From Mesocentrotus franciscanus (taxonomy: Eukaryota; Echinodermata; Echinoidea; Camarodonta; Strongylocentrotidae), in NCBI GenBank assembly GCA_037976565.1, contig CP137679.1, forward strand, positions 13,580,780 to 13,644,779: 64,000 bases of DNA, read 5' to 3'. The notes under the pieces are model-generated. The model was given only the letters and a program-made list of their open reading frames with translations. It made no database searches and was not told the origin of the DNA. Shown one piece after another: positions 1 through 11,857 of the stretch. Positions within the stretch are counted from its first letter, which is position 1. Every line of letters begins with the position of its first letter. The translations under genes were made by a program, and so were the position numbers.

Positions 1-299
1 GGTGTTGATGTTATCGCCGGTCTTAGGCTTTACTTTGATAATAGTCGTAATTTGTTTTCATAATTTTCTGAGCATAAACGATTGTTACAAAATCAGACAA
101 ACTTCCAATTAGGCAATACTTCACATACATTATGATTGTTTTATGACCTTATACTTAAATGTAAAATTCAAACATTAAAATCCTTAGTATTCCAGTATTG
201 TGTTTCTTTATGTTTACATTTCTCTTTTTCAGACGAGCTAAGCTAATCAAAATTATTTCCCTTTTCTTACCTATTAGATATTCAATAATGTTCTTTTAA
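1..299. other. No gene seen
   Basis: AT-rich sequence with short frames only. It ends in the TTAA (296-299) that serves as target site of the next element. Confidence 0.5.
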
Positions 300-829
300 A
301 GGAACTATGTCCCATTTGCAGCCAACATCAAATTCTGTAGAACTTTCCAGGAATTATGAATATGTCACGTATGTCCTATCTGTGAAATTTAAACGTTAGC
401 AATGTCCTATCATTCAAATTATGCAAGGAAATCCGTTTACTTTCTAGACTTCACTCTCAGACACTATTGAGTGACTGACTGGCTTCTTTTTTTATCTTTA
501 GCAATAACATACATAAAATGAGTTGTAAAGGTACATGAGCATTTGTCTACATCAATAACCCACTACTTGTAATGGCCAAAATTAAACTGATTGAATCTTT
601 GCGCCGCACTAAACGTACGACAATTCGGTACAAGGGTATGAAAATCAGACTATTACTATTAAAAGTGAGTGCAATCACTAAAGTCGATTCGAAAACTAAT
701 GCTCGTTATTTTCCCATTAAAAGACATTTTCAAGCCCTTTTGAGGGAAGTTCTAAATTAGTATTACCTTTCAAATGCCGTTGTAATTTAACCTTTTCATT
801 TTTTGGCCTGCAAATGGGACAAAGTACCT
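300..829 (+). mobile_element. TTAA-flanked MITE, family 1, copy 1
   Basis: The left end AGGAACTATGTCCCATTTGC is matched in inverted orientation at the right end (GCAAATGGGAC...AGTACCT), giving terminal inverted repeats of about 22 bp. The left flank is TTAA; the right flank is TTATAA, a probable decayed TTAA. A second copy in the same orientation lies at 16197-16730 and is similar along its whole length, which fixes the boundaries. The 62-codon frame at 572-760 lies inside, is disrupted in the other copy, and is not a gene. TTAA target sites are typical of the piggyBac and Kolobok superfamilies; the 5'-purine ends favour a Kolobok-like source, but no transposase is present. Confidence 0.8.
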
Positions 830-1196
830 TTATAATGGTCCATTAAATAATACCGTAATACAGTGTAGCACATGCCCTGTATAATAATGCGTGGACTTGA
901 TCTACTTGCTCTGCATACGAACTAAACATGACCTAATAATTTGGATCAATTTACAGCCAACCGCATGAACTTGAAACACATGTAAGTTAGCACAATAATT
1001 TGTTTTTCAACGCCTCGTCGAATAGCCGACATGCCCATTGGTTTGCCACATGCCACTGTCCGTGGGTATGTGTCCTACGACAGCTGTCCGCGACTGATCA
1101 CGTGATTATTAACATGACCCAATGAGGGGCGGTTATTCTTGTCCGCTTGGCATGCTGGACTTCGTGACGCCTGTGCGCTGGAGTTGACCGAAGTGA
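830..1196. other. No gene seen
   Basis: Somewhat GC-richer from about 1020 to 1190, with a CACGTG-like TCACGTGA at 1099. No long frame and no recognised repeat. Confidence 0.4.
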
Positions 1197-1367
1197 TAAT
1201 AGGGAATTTTAGATTTGCACGTCGACGTAGTGGACTGCAACGTGTGCTATTCTTTCAAGGCACTGGCCCGTGCCCGGCAGTGCCTTAAAAAGACGTCACA
1301 TTACCTTAAAAGGATGTCACCGTGGCAGTCCACGTTCTCGTCGTGTAAAATCTAAAAGTCCCTATTA
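1197..1367. repeat. Imperfect foldback palindrome
   Basis: The left arm starts TAATAGGGAATTTTAGATTT. The right arm ends with the inverse of the related TAATAGGGACTTTTAGATTT. The match continues through GTGGACTGC and GGCACTG to a short GC-rich loop near 1266-1277. The right arm carries about 20 extra bases. It resembles a small MITE; no target duplication could be assigned. Confidence 0.6.
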
Positions 1368-4239
1368 AGGCCAGCCTTTACATTCCGCGTTGTATGGGTC
1401 TGGTTGCACTACTGAATAATAAAAACTTTAATATAAAGGAATATTATCTCTGTACCTATATCTAATGTCCGAATAGGAGTACCCTTAAGGATCCTATTGC
1501 ATTTAAACCAATTGTCTTTACTTTCTTATAATGTATGGCTACAAGGTAGACCACTATAGGCACACTATTGAATCTTATAATTGGGTCCCCTGATGGATAA
1601 TACATAAAAGGCTGAATTCCAAAATGGCGGAACATGTACCGTACTTGTAAACACACAAAATCTAAAATAAAATATTTGTAGCACATCGCAAACTTTGTTG
1701 TCCATTCAACTGCCAAGTGTCGCATAGATTTACACATATTCCATTACACTTCCAATATCAAACTATCCGCCCAGTCATGTGTTTATAATAATAATGTCAC
1801 CACAAACTGAAATAAATATATTGGCTGCCAGCTATAGTTCATGTTAGGATTGCTATCATATGCATTAGTATGACTTTTAATTTGCCCATTGGTTGTAAGA
1901 AATTCAACTTATTGGTTTCAAATTTGATTTCTTAATCTCTGTAAGCATCATTGTATCCCACTGACAAGCACTAACATTTCAGGACCATCTTCTTCATGGA
2001 TGTTAATGTACTTTGAGTCTGTTTACCTGTTCATGCTATTGACTGTAATGGTTAGTTAAATACTTATTCTGCAGACTCATTTTCCCCGTAATGTATGCAG
2101 ACAGGATTAGTTCAAATTGCGTTCCTCTTGTATTTGTTCCAGTTCAGTTTTAAATCTTACACTTGTTTTCATCCTCACGTGACTATTTCACAAATGAGTT
2201 GGTGTTGTTATGTACCCAAATGTCACAAAAAATGTATTATGTTCTTTTTCCTTGTGAGTGTTGTCCTTTTATTCCCTCCCATTCTCAGGTAAAGTTGCAT
2301 CATTTCATTCTGAAACATAACGAATATCTATATGTATATCTATGCAAACTTACACGAACTTAGGATATGCCGTTATCATTTTAAAACGAACAATGTTAAT
2401 GCCCAAAGCTAAGAGGCGTAGAATCTATGTGGCATATCTATTCCTGCCTTAAACCATTTCATTAATTATCATACTTGATAAATTACCATTATGCATTGTA
2501 AAATCATAATGATCTTTCACCCAATGGCCAGAAATCTTCTTTACCTTAAAGAGCTTCTGTAAAGTAACAGGAAGTGAACGAACTCTTAGACCAGGTAGAG
2601 GAAGGATGGATAACACCCTCATGAGGTCGTAACCCCCCATCTGAATGAGATTTGAGAACCCTAAAGAAGCTTATAATACTGAGAAGCTCCTTATGATAAA
2701 AATCCTACCGCTAAATACAGATATGGCAACGTTATTGTCTTAGCAATCAGATCGTGTATCTTCTTTTCGCGAGTGCAATGATGGTAGCTCAAGTACACCC
2801 TACCCCCCTCCATCCTTCCTTAGAGGTACAAGCACACACTCTAAGTAAATTTAACGAACAATTTGATGATAATTTGCTCAATCATAGAACAATTTCCTCC
2901 CTAACCAACAACATTTCGGAAATACAATCCAAAAAGAATAATGCACAGCATATAGTTATAGGCCTATAGCTGGTATGGGCAATGTTTTTCTTCTCCCTCC
3001 CCTTTTCTCCCCCTCTCTCTCTCTCTCTCTCTCTCCCTCTCTATCTCTCTCTGTCGGTGTTTTACGCTTCGCTGTACCTATTGGTCAACATTTTATAAAA
3101 TTTATATCAAATGATTTATAAGACATTAGCTGATAAATAAATGAAAGATCGTGGCCCGCGTCGAAGGGGGGGGGGTATTTTGCCCCCCTCCCACTCCCCC
3201 GGCTCTTATCGTGAAAACGATTTTAAAGTAATAATTTGTCTTATTTTCATTTAAAAAAACATTTGTTTATGTTTTCTTAAGTTATGATTTCTTAATTATA
3301 TAGTATGACCCGAAACCTTTTTCTTTTCTGAATTTTTCCCCCTGTTGTTAGACGCTTTTTTTGCATTACTTTTGTCACGTCTAATGTTATGTAATCATTT
3401 CTTTCATTTTATGCACTGTTTATCGAGCTAATCCCCGTCACGAGCGGCTTGTCTACATTCAGACTCTATCAAACAAGGTTACAAGATCTTACAATAAATT
3501 CATAACAATATCATGCTCATGTAGTCCAAAAATCTACTCATTTATCATGAATTTAGTTACCCCAAGGACTGAAGAAGTGATAAATAAATGATTTGATTCC
3601 TTGTGAAGTGTTTCCTCAAGCATTGATGATTTTATGACCGGGTGGATACAAGTAACAAAAGCCGGCATGGGTATTAGACTAAAGTAAACAAAACGAAGAA
3701 AGGCCGTACCTACATCATGTACACGGGTGTTAGGACTATGTTAGGAGTAAGACAAACAGGTTATCAATTGTTGACAAACTAATCGTCCTTTTATGACTCC
3801 TTGTTAACATGATTATTGAAGGCTGGAGGTGAGTGTCTAGGAATGCAAAGTGATGGGTCGTAGATAGCATTCATTAAGGAGTGACACGCTTTAACAAGGA
3901 GTAATAACCCCCCCCCCCCCTTTAGACCCTTCCTAATGCACGAATTGTATCAATCTCTTACGGATCAGTGGCTTATTAATTAAAACGGGTTCCGTTTGAA
4001 GTACCTGTTGATATCTATTTTGGTAAAGTTGAAACAGTATGATTCTCGCAAGGATTGTAAGATATACCCTCTCCCGATTCCTTAGTTTTGCCTGTATACG
4101 CCCTGTCTGCATTTAGTTACTTCGGAACTACCATCTACAGGTGTGTTCCAGACCGTGACAGGTTCATAGGAGACCCAATCGAACACACGTATGGAACACA
4201 GTTAGTACTAACGCGTGACAATAGGAACATCAAGTTTAG
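1368..4239. other. Gene-free stretch with simple repeats
   Basis: No supported exon. It contains a CT microsatellite at about 3013-3053, a G run at 3167-3175 with C runs just after, and a poly-C run at 3908-3920. A 12-bp inverted pair (ACTCCTTGTTAA near 3799, TTAACAAGGAGT near 3891) is isolated. Confidence 0.45.
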
Positions 4240-4431
4240 CGAGGCAGGTATTTTGCTGGAATAGAGGCTGGCCTAATGTCGAGTGAATTTAAGCCCAAGA
4301 AACCTGTCACTATGTCGGGCATTCTGAAAAGCCTTCGCAATCTCCCGGATAAGCGGAAGAAACAGAAGTTTGATGATGTGGAAGAGACGGACCAGAAATG
4401 GATGGAAGTGGACTTGGGGTGGCTTAAGAAG
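4240..4431 (+). CDS. Locus A, candidate coding exon with splice donor (partial)
   Basis: The frame is open from a TAG at 4237-4239 to a strong donor, AAGAAG|GTAAGG, at 4431/4432. If translation starts at ATG 4276, the exon encodes 52 residues and ends in phase 0. The product is basic then acidic: MSSEFKPKKP, a KRKKQK cluster near residue 27, then DDVEETDQ and the hydrophobic/basic end DLGWLKK. The ATG context is weak (C at -3); a second ATG at 4312 has A at -3. Twelve more open codons precede 4276, so this could be an internal exon entered at AG 4238-4239, though the pyrimidine tract there is poor. The next candidate exon in the same phase is at 10387. The family is not recognised. The reverse frame across it is a shadow. 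Confidence 0.4.
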
Positions 4432-7383
4432 GTAAGGTTAAAGCACAACGTGGTAGTTCTAATTACATTAACTTTGATCTTCAAAAGTCATATGTTAGCT
4501 GCAAGTGGACAAGCTTTGTCCTGCAATTTCATGTTACCAAATAGGCAATGTCCGCAATAATGAATTTTACGCAATGGATGACTGAGCAATGCTACAACGA
4601 AAGACTTTATTCTTGTAGCCGGACTATCATGTTAATTCATGTGACATTGATTTTCCGATTTAAACAGAATATTAATAATTTGGTCTTCTAAGACAGTATA
4701 CTCGTACAGGAAAAATTATAATACAGCCTATTTTATTGTATCTATGGTCTTGACCATTCAAATGTGTATAAAGAGAATCTTTAGTTGTGGTTAGGGCAGA
4801 AAATGATATCTTACAAAATCATATGAAACTCACACTGTGGGACCAAGGCTACACTATAAGCATGTGATCGCGTTCATACGATCTGCTACAAGATATATAT
4901 TAGTACAGTATAATGACTAAAAAAAGATATGGAAAGCAACGCAATAGTCCCAACGACATTGTGTAATACGTGCTCCACTATATGCATATTTTGGTTGTGC
5001 TTACCATAATGTGATTTCCCGCTCGTTTTCTAATAGTTTATCTCATATTATTTGGGTCCAAATCCTAATTACTATTTATTATTTTCACCATATATTTTAT
5101 ATATTCATTGTTTAATTATTTAAATCAGTTTCTCTCGAAATGCGACTCCATTATCATAATCATTGGACCTTATAATTAGCTTAAGATTTAACATCAGACT
5201 GCTAAGCGCCTGATAATACAATTCGTTTTGTTTGTATGGTCAGGTTCTTTTTTTCCTCATTGCAAATGTGATCTTTCCAAGGATATTTCTTTTGAGGTTT
5301 CTTTGAAAAAATTCGTGGACCCATGAGTTAATTGCATTTCTATTGCTTGCTGATCTGAGCGAGTTGATTCGTAAATATAATGTTCAGATTATAAACCCCC
5401 AAAATATGGCTGTTTTACATCGCTTCCCTAATTCACAGCGCAAAACGTACATATAGCATTACCAAGGAAGGGGGGGGGAGAAAGATGTTTACATGAAACA
5501 TAATTCGATACGAAATTGATGTGCAATTGTTATTGAAAAGTACACGCCCTTCCATGTTAAAAAAGAGTAATACAAGCGAGTGAAAATGTCGAATGTCGAC
5601 ATATAGAATTTAGTAGCCAAAACCAAATAGCAGTGGTGCGCGGGACCTGACGTTTGGGGGTAATACCCCCCCCCCCCTCCCGCCACGCACGCACACACAA
5701 ACACACACACACAGACACACACCTGTAAGCTCCCGAATTAAATTGTTTATAGAGAGTAGTTCTTTTATCATTGGAACAAAATATAACTCCATGTGTGACT
5801 CTTTTTTTGTCAACACCTCTACTCCTCAACAAGTTTTGTATATAGCTTGTCAAAAATGACACCATTCTCTGCCGGATTTGTGTTTTTCCACACTCATAAT
5901 ATTTGCCCTGTCTTCGTGATTCTGAGCCTCTTTTTTATAAGTTGGTGGTGTTCTGGCAAATCTCCAGTCATCGGGGTTGTATTTGAAGTTCGATTACGAT
6001 TTGAAATGACAACAACTGGTTTATAAATGAACGGCGCGGCTTACATGAATTAACTTATTGATTACCGAATCATCAATTTCTTCATAGGTTTGAGTACAGA
6101 AACTACCCGGTTCCAGTAGGCTATTGGTTAACTCTGGATAGAAGTCAAGGTCAATACCGTTTTTCGAGGAGAAAAGAGTAACAGTTTCAATAAGCCGTCG
6201 GGTTCAATTTCAGGGAACATGAATCTGTATGAACATAACAATATGTGTCCAAACAAAAGTACAATGATGATGATTCTGTCTCTTTCGTGGTGGAATTCCT
6301 TCTTCCCATTGTTTGGTTTATCATTTCATTTGAACAATATCGTGATTATGCAAGCATATCTTGTGTCATTACAATCATAAATTTCTTTTTAGTAAAGATT
6401 TATTTTTACCTTGGCAGCGTTTATGTCTCGAATAAAACATGCACGTGGTATAGAAAACAAGTCGTGATAAATACATTTCTTTTTCAATGCCATATTCTAG
6501 CTGTTTCTATTTCAATAAATACCACATATTAGCTCATCTTCTAATAGTTGTTAGAGTAGCTTGCAAATTAAGCCGTAATAAATCCATATTTGTTTGTGTG
6601 TGAGCTAAATTTGTAAAGTGATTGCAAGTGAAGTACTCAATAGTACGTAGTACACACACACCCTCTCTCTCTGCTAATCAACGTGTAGCAGCCTGATATT
6701 TTATTCACCCTTGTTGCGAAGTTAAAATTGGAGATTTAACCAATCATTGTTGTATGCGTTAAAATCTTACGAGAGCTACTTTTTCAGCCATGCATGTATT
6801 AAAGATGAATAACTCAGAGGGGTGCTATCACATTTGCCCGATTTTGTAAATACCATTCTTTTTTTCATTATTCATTTATTCTATCGGATGTCTACTTAAT
6901 ATTTCAAGTTTAATAGAGCAGGTTGCAAAGGTTGTGAGGATCCAATATTATCAGCACCTTAAATACCACAATAATACCAGTCTTTACGTCTAAGTATGTG
7001 GTTATTTATTATATCCCTCGCTTCAGTGGGTGTCGTTTAAAAGGTTAGGTAAATAGTCGCGGTATTCTTCGTTTCTTTTATTCTCTCTCTCTCTCTCTAT
7101 TCCATATTTTGTTGTAAGGACTGATGTTTGTCGAAGAACAAACATATGATTTTTTGCTCTCAGTCTGTGTCTGTCTCTGTTTGTCTGTTTTGTTCGTATT
7201 CGATACAATACAGCCGACATAACAAAACAAAATATGGGTCAAATACGTGTTCAGGATGCACAACATGACTTGTATGTGTGTGATTTTAAAAAAATTTATT
7301 GCATCAATATAATACAGGTGTTTTTTTATGAGTTTCATACTTTCCAAAATAATGTACAGGTGGGGAAATACACTTCTGGGGTG
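4432..7383. other. Putative intron of locus A, first part
   Basis: AT-rich, with no supported exon. It contains a mixed C-run and CA microsatellite at 5666-5722. A 40-codon open segment after AG 6087 (TTCTTCATAG) starts in the wrong phase for locus A. Confidence 0.3.
5666..5722. repeat. Poly-C and (CA)n microsatellite
   Basis: A run of Cs followed by CACACA repeats with G interruptions. It generates the VCVCV-type reading frames on the reverse strand. Confidence 0.85.
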
Positions 7384-7588
7384 GAAGTGTCGCGGTACAG
7401 TGATTCATTCACTTGACTCTCAATTAAAGGGTTGAGGGTTCGAATCCCAGCCAGGCACTAACGTCCTTTGGCAAGACATTGATCCGCATTTGCTACTCTC
7501 CATCCAAGTGTAAATGGGTACCTAGCCCATGGCTGGGGTAATGGTAATTGCAGGGCCCTCAGAAAGAACAGCATTGATGCTGATGAAG
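7384..7588 (+). mobile_element. tRNA-derived SINE
   Basis: The head contains a perfect RNA polymerase III B box, GGTTCGAATCCC (about 7438-7449), preceded by an A-box-like GCGGTACAGTGATTCA. The body includes ACGTCCTTTGGCAAGACATT, a motif common in tRNA-SINE bodies. It abuts the foldback element that follows. The 5' boundary is approximate. Confidence 0.6.
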
Positions 7589-7925
7589 CTTCCCTATTGT
7601 TATGAATATGCAAATGATTGGATTGGAATATGTTAATTCCAGGAGAAGACGTGTTGTTGGAACTGATGATCGAGTTAATAAACCACGAATCAAAGGTAAC
7701 GAATCGTCCGATTTTGTCTTGATTTTTTCAATGTATTAATTTGATTCTAATCCCCTACAACAACTTAAAATCAAATTAAAACATTCAAAAATCGAGACGA
7801 AATCGGGCGATTTATTACCTTTGATTCGTGGTTTACTAGCTCGATCATCTATTAAACAACACGTCATCTCCTGGAATTAACATATTCCGATACAATAATT
7901 TGCATATTCATAACACTATGTAAGA
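7589..7925. repeat. Long inverted repeat, arms about 160 bp
   Basis: The left arm (from CTTCCCTATTGTTATGAATA) pairs with the right arm (ending TATTCATAACACTATGTAAG). Long internal matches include GGAATTAACATATTCC, TTTGATTCGTGGTTTA and CGATTT. Only about a dozen bases near 7755-7767 are unpaired. No coding capacity. It is probably a foldback-type non-autonomous DNA transposon; the transcript would form a hairpin of more than 150 bp. Confidence 0.8.
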
Positions 7926-8154
7926 AAAGAAAATACTATTCAATTATTATTTTATTGATGGTAGCTTCGTTTAGAGTTTAGAGTCTCAATATAGGCAATC
8001 CATGCTCATAATGGTTAATTCAACCACTCCTTTGAAATGGATTTCAATATCAATTGAGTTGGATTCCCTCCTAAGAAAGCAACCCATAATAGGACTCCCA
8101 AAAAAAAAAAGAAGAAGAATGGATTTACACTTCTTTGCATTAAGAGCCTAAGAC
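7926..8154. other. No gene seen
   Basis: AT-rich spacer between the foldback and the tandem array. Confidence 0.4.
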
Positions 8155-8755
8155 AATCATGTCATGCATGTTGTTTAGCATACACGTCGAATCGATTGAT
8201 GCTATGTTTTAGAACGAGGGTATAAATGACACCACGTCTCACCACCAAACTAGGTCGTATTCAGGGGCGTAATCGTAAGGGTGACATGTCTAGGCATTTT
8301 ATGAACGGGAAGCAATATAAATTTGTCCACATCCCCCAAAAAAAAACGTAACACTCATGCATTTTGTTTAGCATAAACGTCGAATCGATTGATGCTTTGT
8401 TTTAAAACGATGGTATAAATGACACCACGTCTTCCACCAAACTAGGTCGTATTCAGGGGCGTAATCGTAAGGGTGACGTGTCTATTAAAGTTGGCATTTT
8501 ATGAACGGGAAGCAATATCAATTTGTCCATATTCCCCCCCCAAACAAAAAAAAAAACACCTAACCATCATGGCTGTTGTTTAGCATAAACGTCGAATTGA
8601 TTGATGCCCTGCTTTAGAACGATGGTATAACTGACACCACGTCTCACCACCAAACTAGGTCGTATTCAGAGGCGTAATCGTAAGAGTGACATGCCTAGAC
8701 ACTTTATGATTGGGAAGCAATTTAAATTTTTCCACATCCCCCTCCCCCCCAAAAA
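8155..8755. repeat. Three-copy tandem repeat, unit about 192-213 bp
   Basis: The marker TTGTTTAGCA recurs at 8171, 8363 and 8576. Each copy continues with CGTCGAATCGATTGATGC (or close), ACACCACGTCT, AAACTAGGTCGTATTCA and GCGTAATCGTAAG, and ends in a C-run plus A-run whose length differs. The length change between units comes mainly from those homopolymers and a short insertion in unit 2. Confidence 0.85.
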
Positions 8756-9075
8756 TAAATAAATATATATATATATATATAAACACAAAAAACTACAATT
8801 AGTCGGGGGTCAGGTTGTACCGGTAATTTCTAACTGTACTTTATCCGTCCCCGACCCCCCACAACCTCACTCTCCCCCACCCTCCTCTCTCTCTCTCTCT
8901 CTCTAACTCCCTTCTCTTTTATTCTCTCTCTGTCATACATGTCCTACCTTATCTCTCCCAACGTTCTCCTTTCTCCCCCTCTCTCGCTCTCTCTCTATTA
9001 GGTCTGTCCTTCCTTCAACCCCCCATCACCTCCCCTCCGCCCTCTCCCCTCTTTCTTTCCCTCTCTCCCGTCTCA
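8756..9075. repeat. (AT)n and CT-rich low-complexity tract
   Basis: ATATAT run at about 8764-8781, then CT-rich sequence with CTCTCT blocks at about 8883-8905 and 8980-8998. Confidence 0.7.
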
Positions 9076-9619
9076 TGGGCTAATATCCCGATCCCTGGTC
9101 TAAATCGCTCTTGTCATCGTACCGTGCTGGATGCCGACCAAGGTCGTAATGCCCCCATCATGATCACTGTCATCATAACGCCAGTCAAGTGACTCGAGAC
9201 GGTCATCATCGACGGATTGGGCGCCTGCCTGGCACGCGGCGATATGTCGGCCTCATCACGGACCAACTAGAGCAAACATGGTTCTGTCTATCTCAACCAG
9301 CCCGTGAACGTCTAGCATAATGCAGTCGTGGCTGTGTACTTAGTCCTAGGAGGGAATAAACCATGTTTGAATAATTTAGCATGATGCATTGTAGAGCTGC
9401 ATCGCAGCAGATCTAATACCTCCTTTTTCGTTTATATCGAGCATCATCAAGCGAGCGAACAGGGTCCATAGTCATGTTTTTCATCAAGGGATAAAGTTTA
9501 TAATAACAAATAACTACATTATAATCTCCATGAAACTTTGTTGAACGGATATCCGTTAACCGCTACCCGCCACATCGGCTACCCACAATCCAATGTAGTT
9601 TTCCTACTAAGTATGGACT
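9076..9619. other. GC-richer island, no confirmed gene
   Basis: 9100-9330 is visibly richer in GC than its surroundings. On the minus strand, 50 codons are open from 9252 to a TAG at 9100-9102. No convincing acceptor precedes them. Confidence 0.3.
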
Positions 9620-9905
9620 GTTTTTTAAATGAATGAGAGTGAGGAAGAGACGCGGAAAAATATTTATGAAGCGACAGAGAAAGAAAGAGGGAGGGGTGGA
9701 GCGAGACCGCAGCCCAGTAGATAAATAGAGAAAGAGAAATAGAATTAGGCAAAAGGAGAGAGAGAAAGAAACTGAAAGGGGTGAAGTCATAAAATGGAGA
9801 CGTAATTGGGAGATTGAGAAAGAAAGAGACGGGATAGATATACATGAGATAGGGAGAGACAGACAGACAGAGGGAGGGGAGAGAGAGAGTAAGAAAGAAA
9901 GACAT
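9620..9905. repeat. GA-rich low-complexity tract
   Basis: Purine-rich with GAGA and GACAGACA blocks. The reverse-strand serine/leucine-rich frames here are translations of this tract. Confidence 0.75.
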
Positions 9906-10386
9906 ATTACTAGGAGAAAAGGAGAAGGGATTTCACCATGAGAAAAATAAATTATGACGAATATTGTCGAATGGAGAACGCATGAAATGTATATATCGTA
10001 AGGCTCTTAGAAGTGTTTTTTTTTTTGTTTGTTCTTTCTTCAAATACATTTTACTGCGGACTCAAATAGCCCATGAATCTTTCCGAAGTTGTGTTTTCCA
10101 ATTCTGATTCCTATTCTTCATAGCTAATCTGTCATGCTTGAATGTGACCTGCCTTTTGATAACCTTTAACAAAATTTAACAAATCTTTTTGATCTTCTTC
10201 AGTTGCTACGGGATAAACGAAGCGTAAGATTCCTATCTGTTGCTAAAACGTGTTTAGTTCCCGGATAAATTAATTATTGTTGCATTAATCTTTCATTTAC
10301 TAATGATTTTCGACTGTCCAGCTAATGGAGTATTGGAATTCTAACGCGGATATTAATTAATCATTTTTCTCATTTCCTATCGGCAG
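9906..10386. other. Putative end of locus A intron
   Basis: No gene. It ends in a pyrimidine-rich acceptor, TTTTTCTCATTTCCTATCGG then CAG at 10384-10386. Confidence 0.3.
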
Positions 10387-10557
10387 AGACTGCATCAAAT
10401 ATTAATCGACTCATCTAGATCACGAAAATATGGTACTCTGTCGAATGACATCAACATGAGCAAATATGCATTGCACTTGGGATTTGACCGACTGTTTTTC
10501 CTCCGACAGACATGCCAGATTTTTGAGAGCTCTTTCCTCTGTTTGGAAAGAAATTGA
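10387..10557 (+). CDS. Locus A, candidate terminal exon (partial)
   Basis: A good acceptor (pyrimidine tract then CAG at 10384-10386) is followed by 56 sense codons and a TGA at 10555-10557; the other two frames stop within 11 codons. The translation begins RLHQILIDSSRSRKYG and includes SKYALHLGFDRLFFLRQT. It is mixed basic/hydrophobic with three cysteines. Entry phase 0 matches the donor at 4431. If the two exons join directly, the product is 108 residues. AATAAA follows the stop by 44 nt and is followed by GT-rich sequence, as expected of a 3' end. The product is not recognised. Open frames of this length occur by chance in such DNA, so the case rests on acceptor, phase and poly(A) signal together. 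Confidence 0.27.
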   Translation, partial: RLHQILIDSSRSRKYGTLSNDINMSKYALHLGFDRLFFLRQTCQIFESSFLCLERN

Positions 10558-10600
10558 CTTTGTTTTAGAGTATAAAGAAACAATGAATTGAAACTAAAGG

Positions 10601-10606
10601 AATAAA
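10601..10606 (+). promoter_or_regulatory. Possible polyadenylation signal of locus A
   Basis: Canonical AATAAA 44 nt after the TGA at 10555-10557. A TG/GTAG-rich stretch follows at about 10612-10665, suitable as a downstream GU-rich element. Confidence 0.3.
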
Positions 10607-11708
10607 ACATAGTACTGGTAGTAATGTATAAGTAGTAGAGTAGTAGATGTTGTTGTATAGGGGGTAGCTTTTAAGACTACTGTCTTCTAGCTCATCACAC
10701 AACACTCCATGCTACGTTGTTGTTTTTGTTAATGTATACGATGCTGGATTACTCATAATCTTCATGAAACTAATCAAAATCACATTGTCTTAGAAGTATA
10801 AAGCATTAACAAAACAAAAACATTCATAATTATACCAGAAATATAAATAATTGACATTTTCTTTAAGTTAATAAGTATCACACTTGTAACTACTATTTCA
10901 TCAATGTTATTGACATCCGATACAAAACTTCCATTAAAAAAAAAGTTTTTGCTCTTTTGACACGTTTAATAAATCAATAATACAGACTTACCATGTCATA
11001 ACGCTTCATTAAGAACACAGTAGGATAGACACTGCATATGAAAGCAATGATTTTGGTTGGGTAGTCATCCGTACAATATCAAGGTATCACGGCAAATGGT
11101 CAATGTACAATAACCTTAAAATTGAGAAGAAAAACAAATCAATTTACTGCCTGCAATGTCCCACCGAGAAGGTATGTGAAATGGATAGCTTCCCAGATGG
11201 TCTTTTGTATTAGGTGTACCATGGAAGTGTCCAAGCACGTCTATGGTCCAGTTCATACACTGAAACTCTTTCAGGCGAGGTTAATTCTTTAGTCTTATTA
11301 TTTCAATATTTAAAAACTGTGTCACTGTATTGCGTGGAATAAACCAGTAAACTTTGCACCCATTGTTTAGGACACCCACCCCCGTTCAAAATATGCTAGC
11401 AGTCTCGTAAATCAGATGAACTCGTCAGACTTTTATCGTATTCTAAAACCAAATGAATATTAGCTATCTTTAGTATAAAAACAAGTGCTCCTAAAGTGTC
11501 TACACATAATTATATCAATTTGAAAGTAGGAAAGATAGGAGGAATGGATGTATGATAGCATATGACGAAATATAATATTTGATACGACTGAAAATTGACT
11601 GGCGTGGTTAACGATAGAGGGAGAGAGATAAATGGGATGAAAAATGAGAATAGAAAAAAGAAACATTTAACAAAATTGATAAATAGTAAGAACGATAAGT
11701 TTGTGATA
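10607..11708. other. No gene seen
   Basis: AT-rich. A minus-strand GTAAGT donor-like site (complement of ACTTAC near 10985) follows short open segments in two frames, but neither has a convincing start or acceptor. Confidence 0.4.
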
Positions 11709-11857
11709 ACGAGAGAGAGACAGAGAGAAAGAGACAGACAGACAGACAAACAGGGAAAATAAGAAGACAAATAAGAAGGAGAAGACGAAGGAGAAGAAGA
11801 AGAAGAAGAAGAAGAAGAAGAAGAAGAAGAAGAAGAAGAAGAAGATGATGATGATGA
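11709..11857. repeat. (GA)n / (GAA)n microsatellite
   Basis: GAGAGACAGAGAG then an (AGA)n run at about 11790-11845, ending GATGATGATGATG. It produces the poly-Ser, poly-Leu and poly-Phe frames on the reverse strand. Confidence 0.9.

Noticed and set aside
572..760. 62-codon frame on + strand
   Set aside because: Lies inside the family 1 MITE and is disrupted in the second copy at 16197-16730.
6088..6180. Exon after TTCTTCATAG
   Set aside because: About 30 open codons but wrong phase for locus A and no proper donor.
10985..11080. Minus-strand exon ending at a GTAAGT complement
   Set aside because: Two competing short frames and no coherent start or acceptor.
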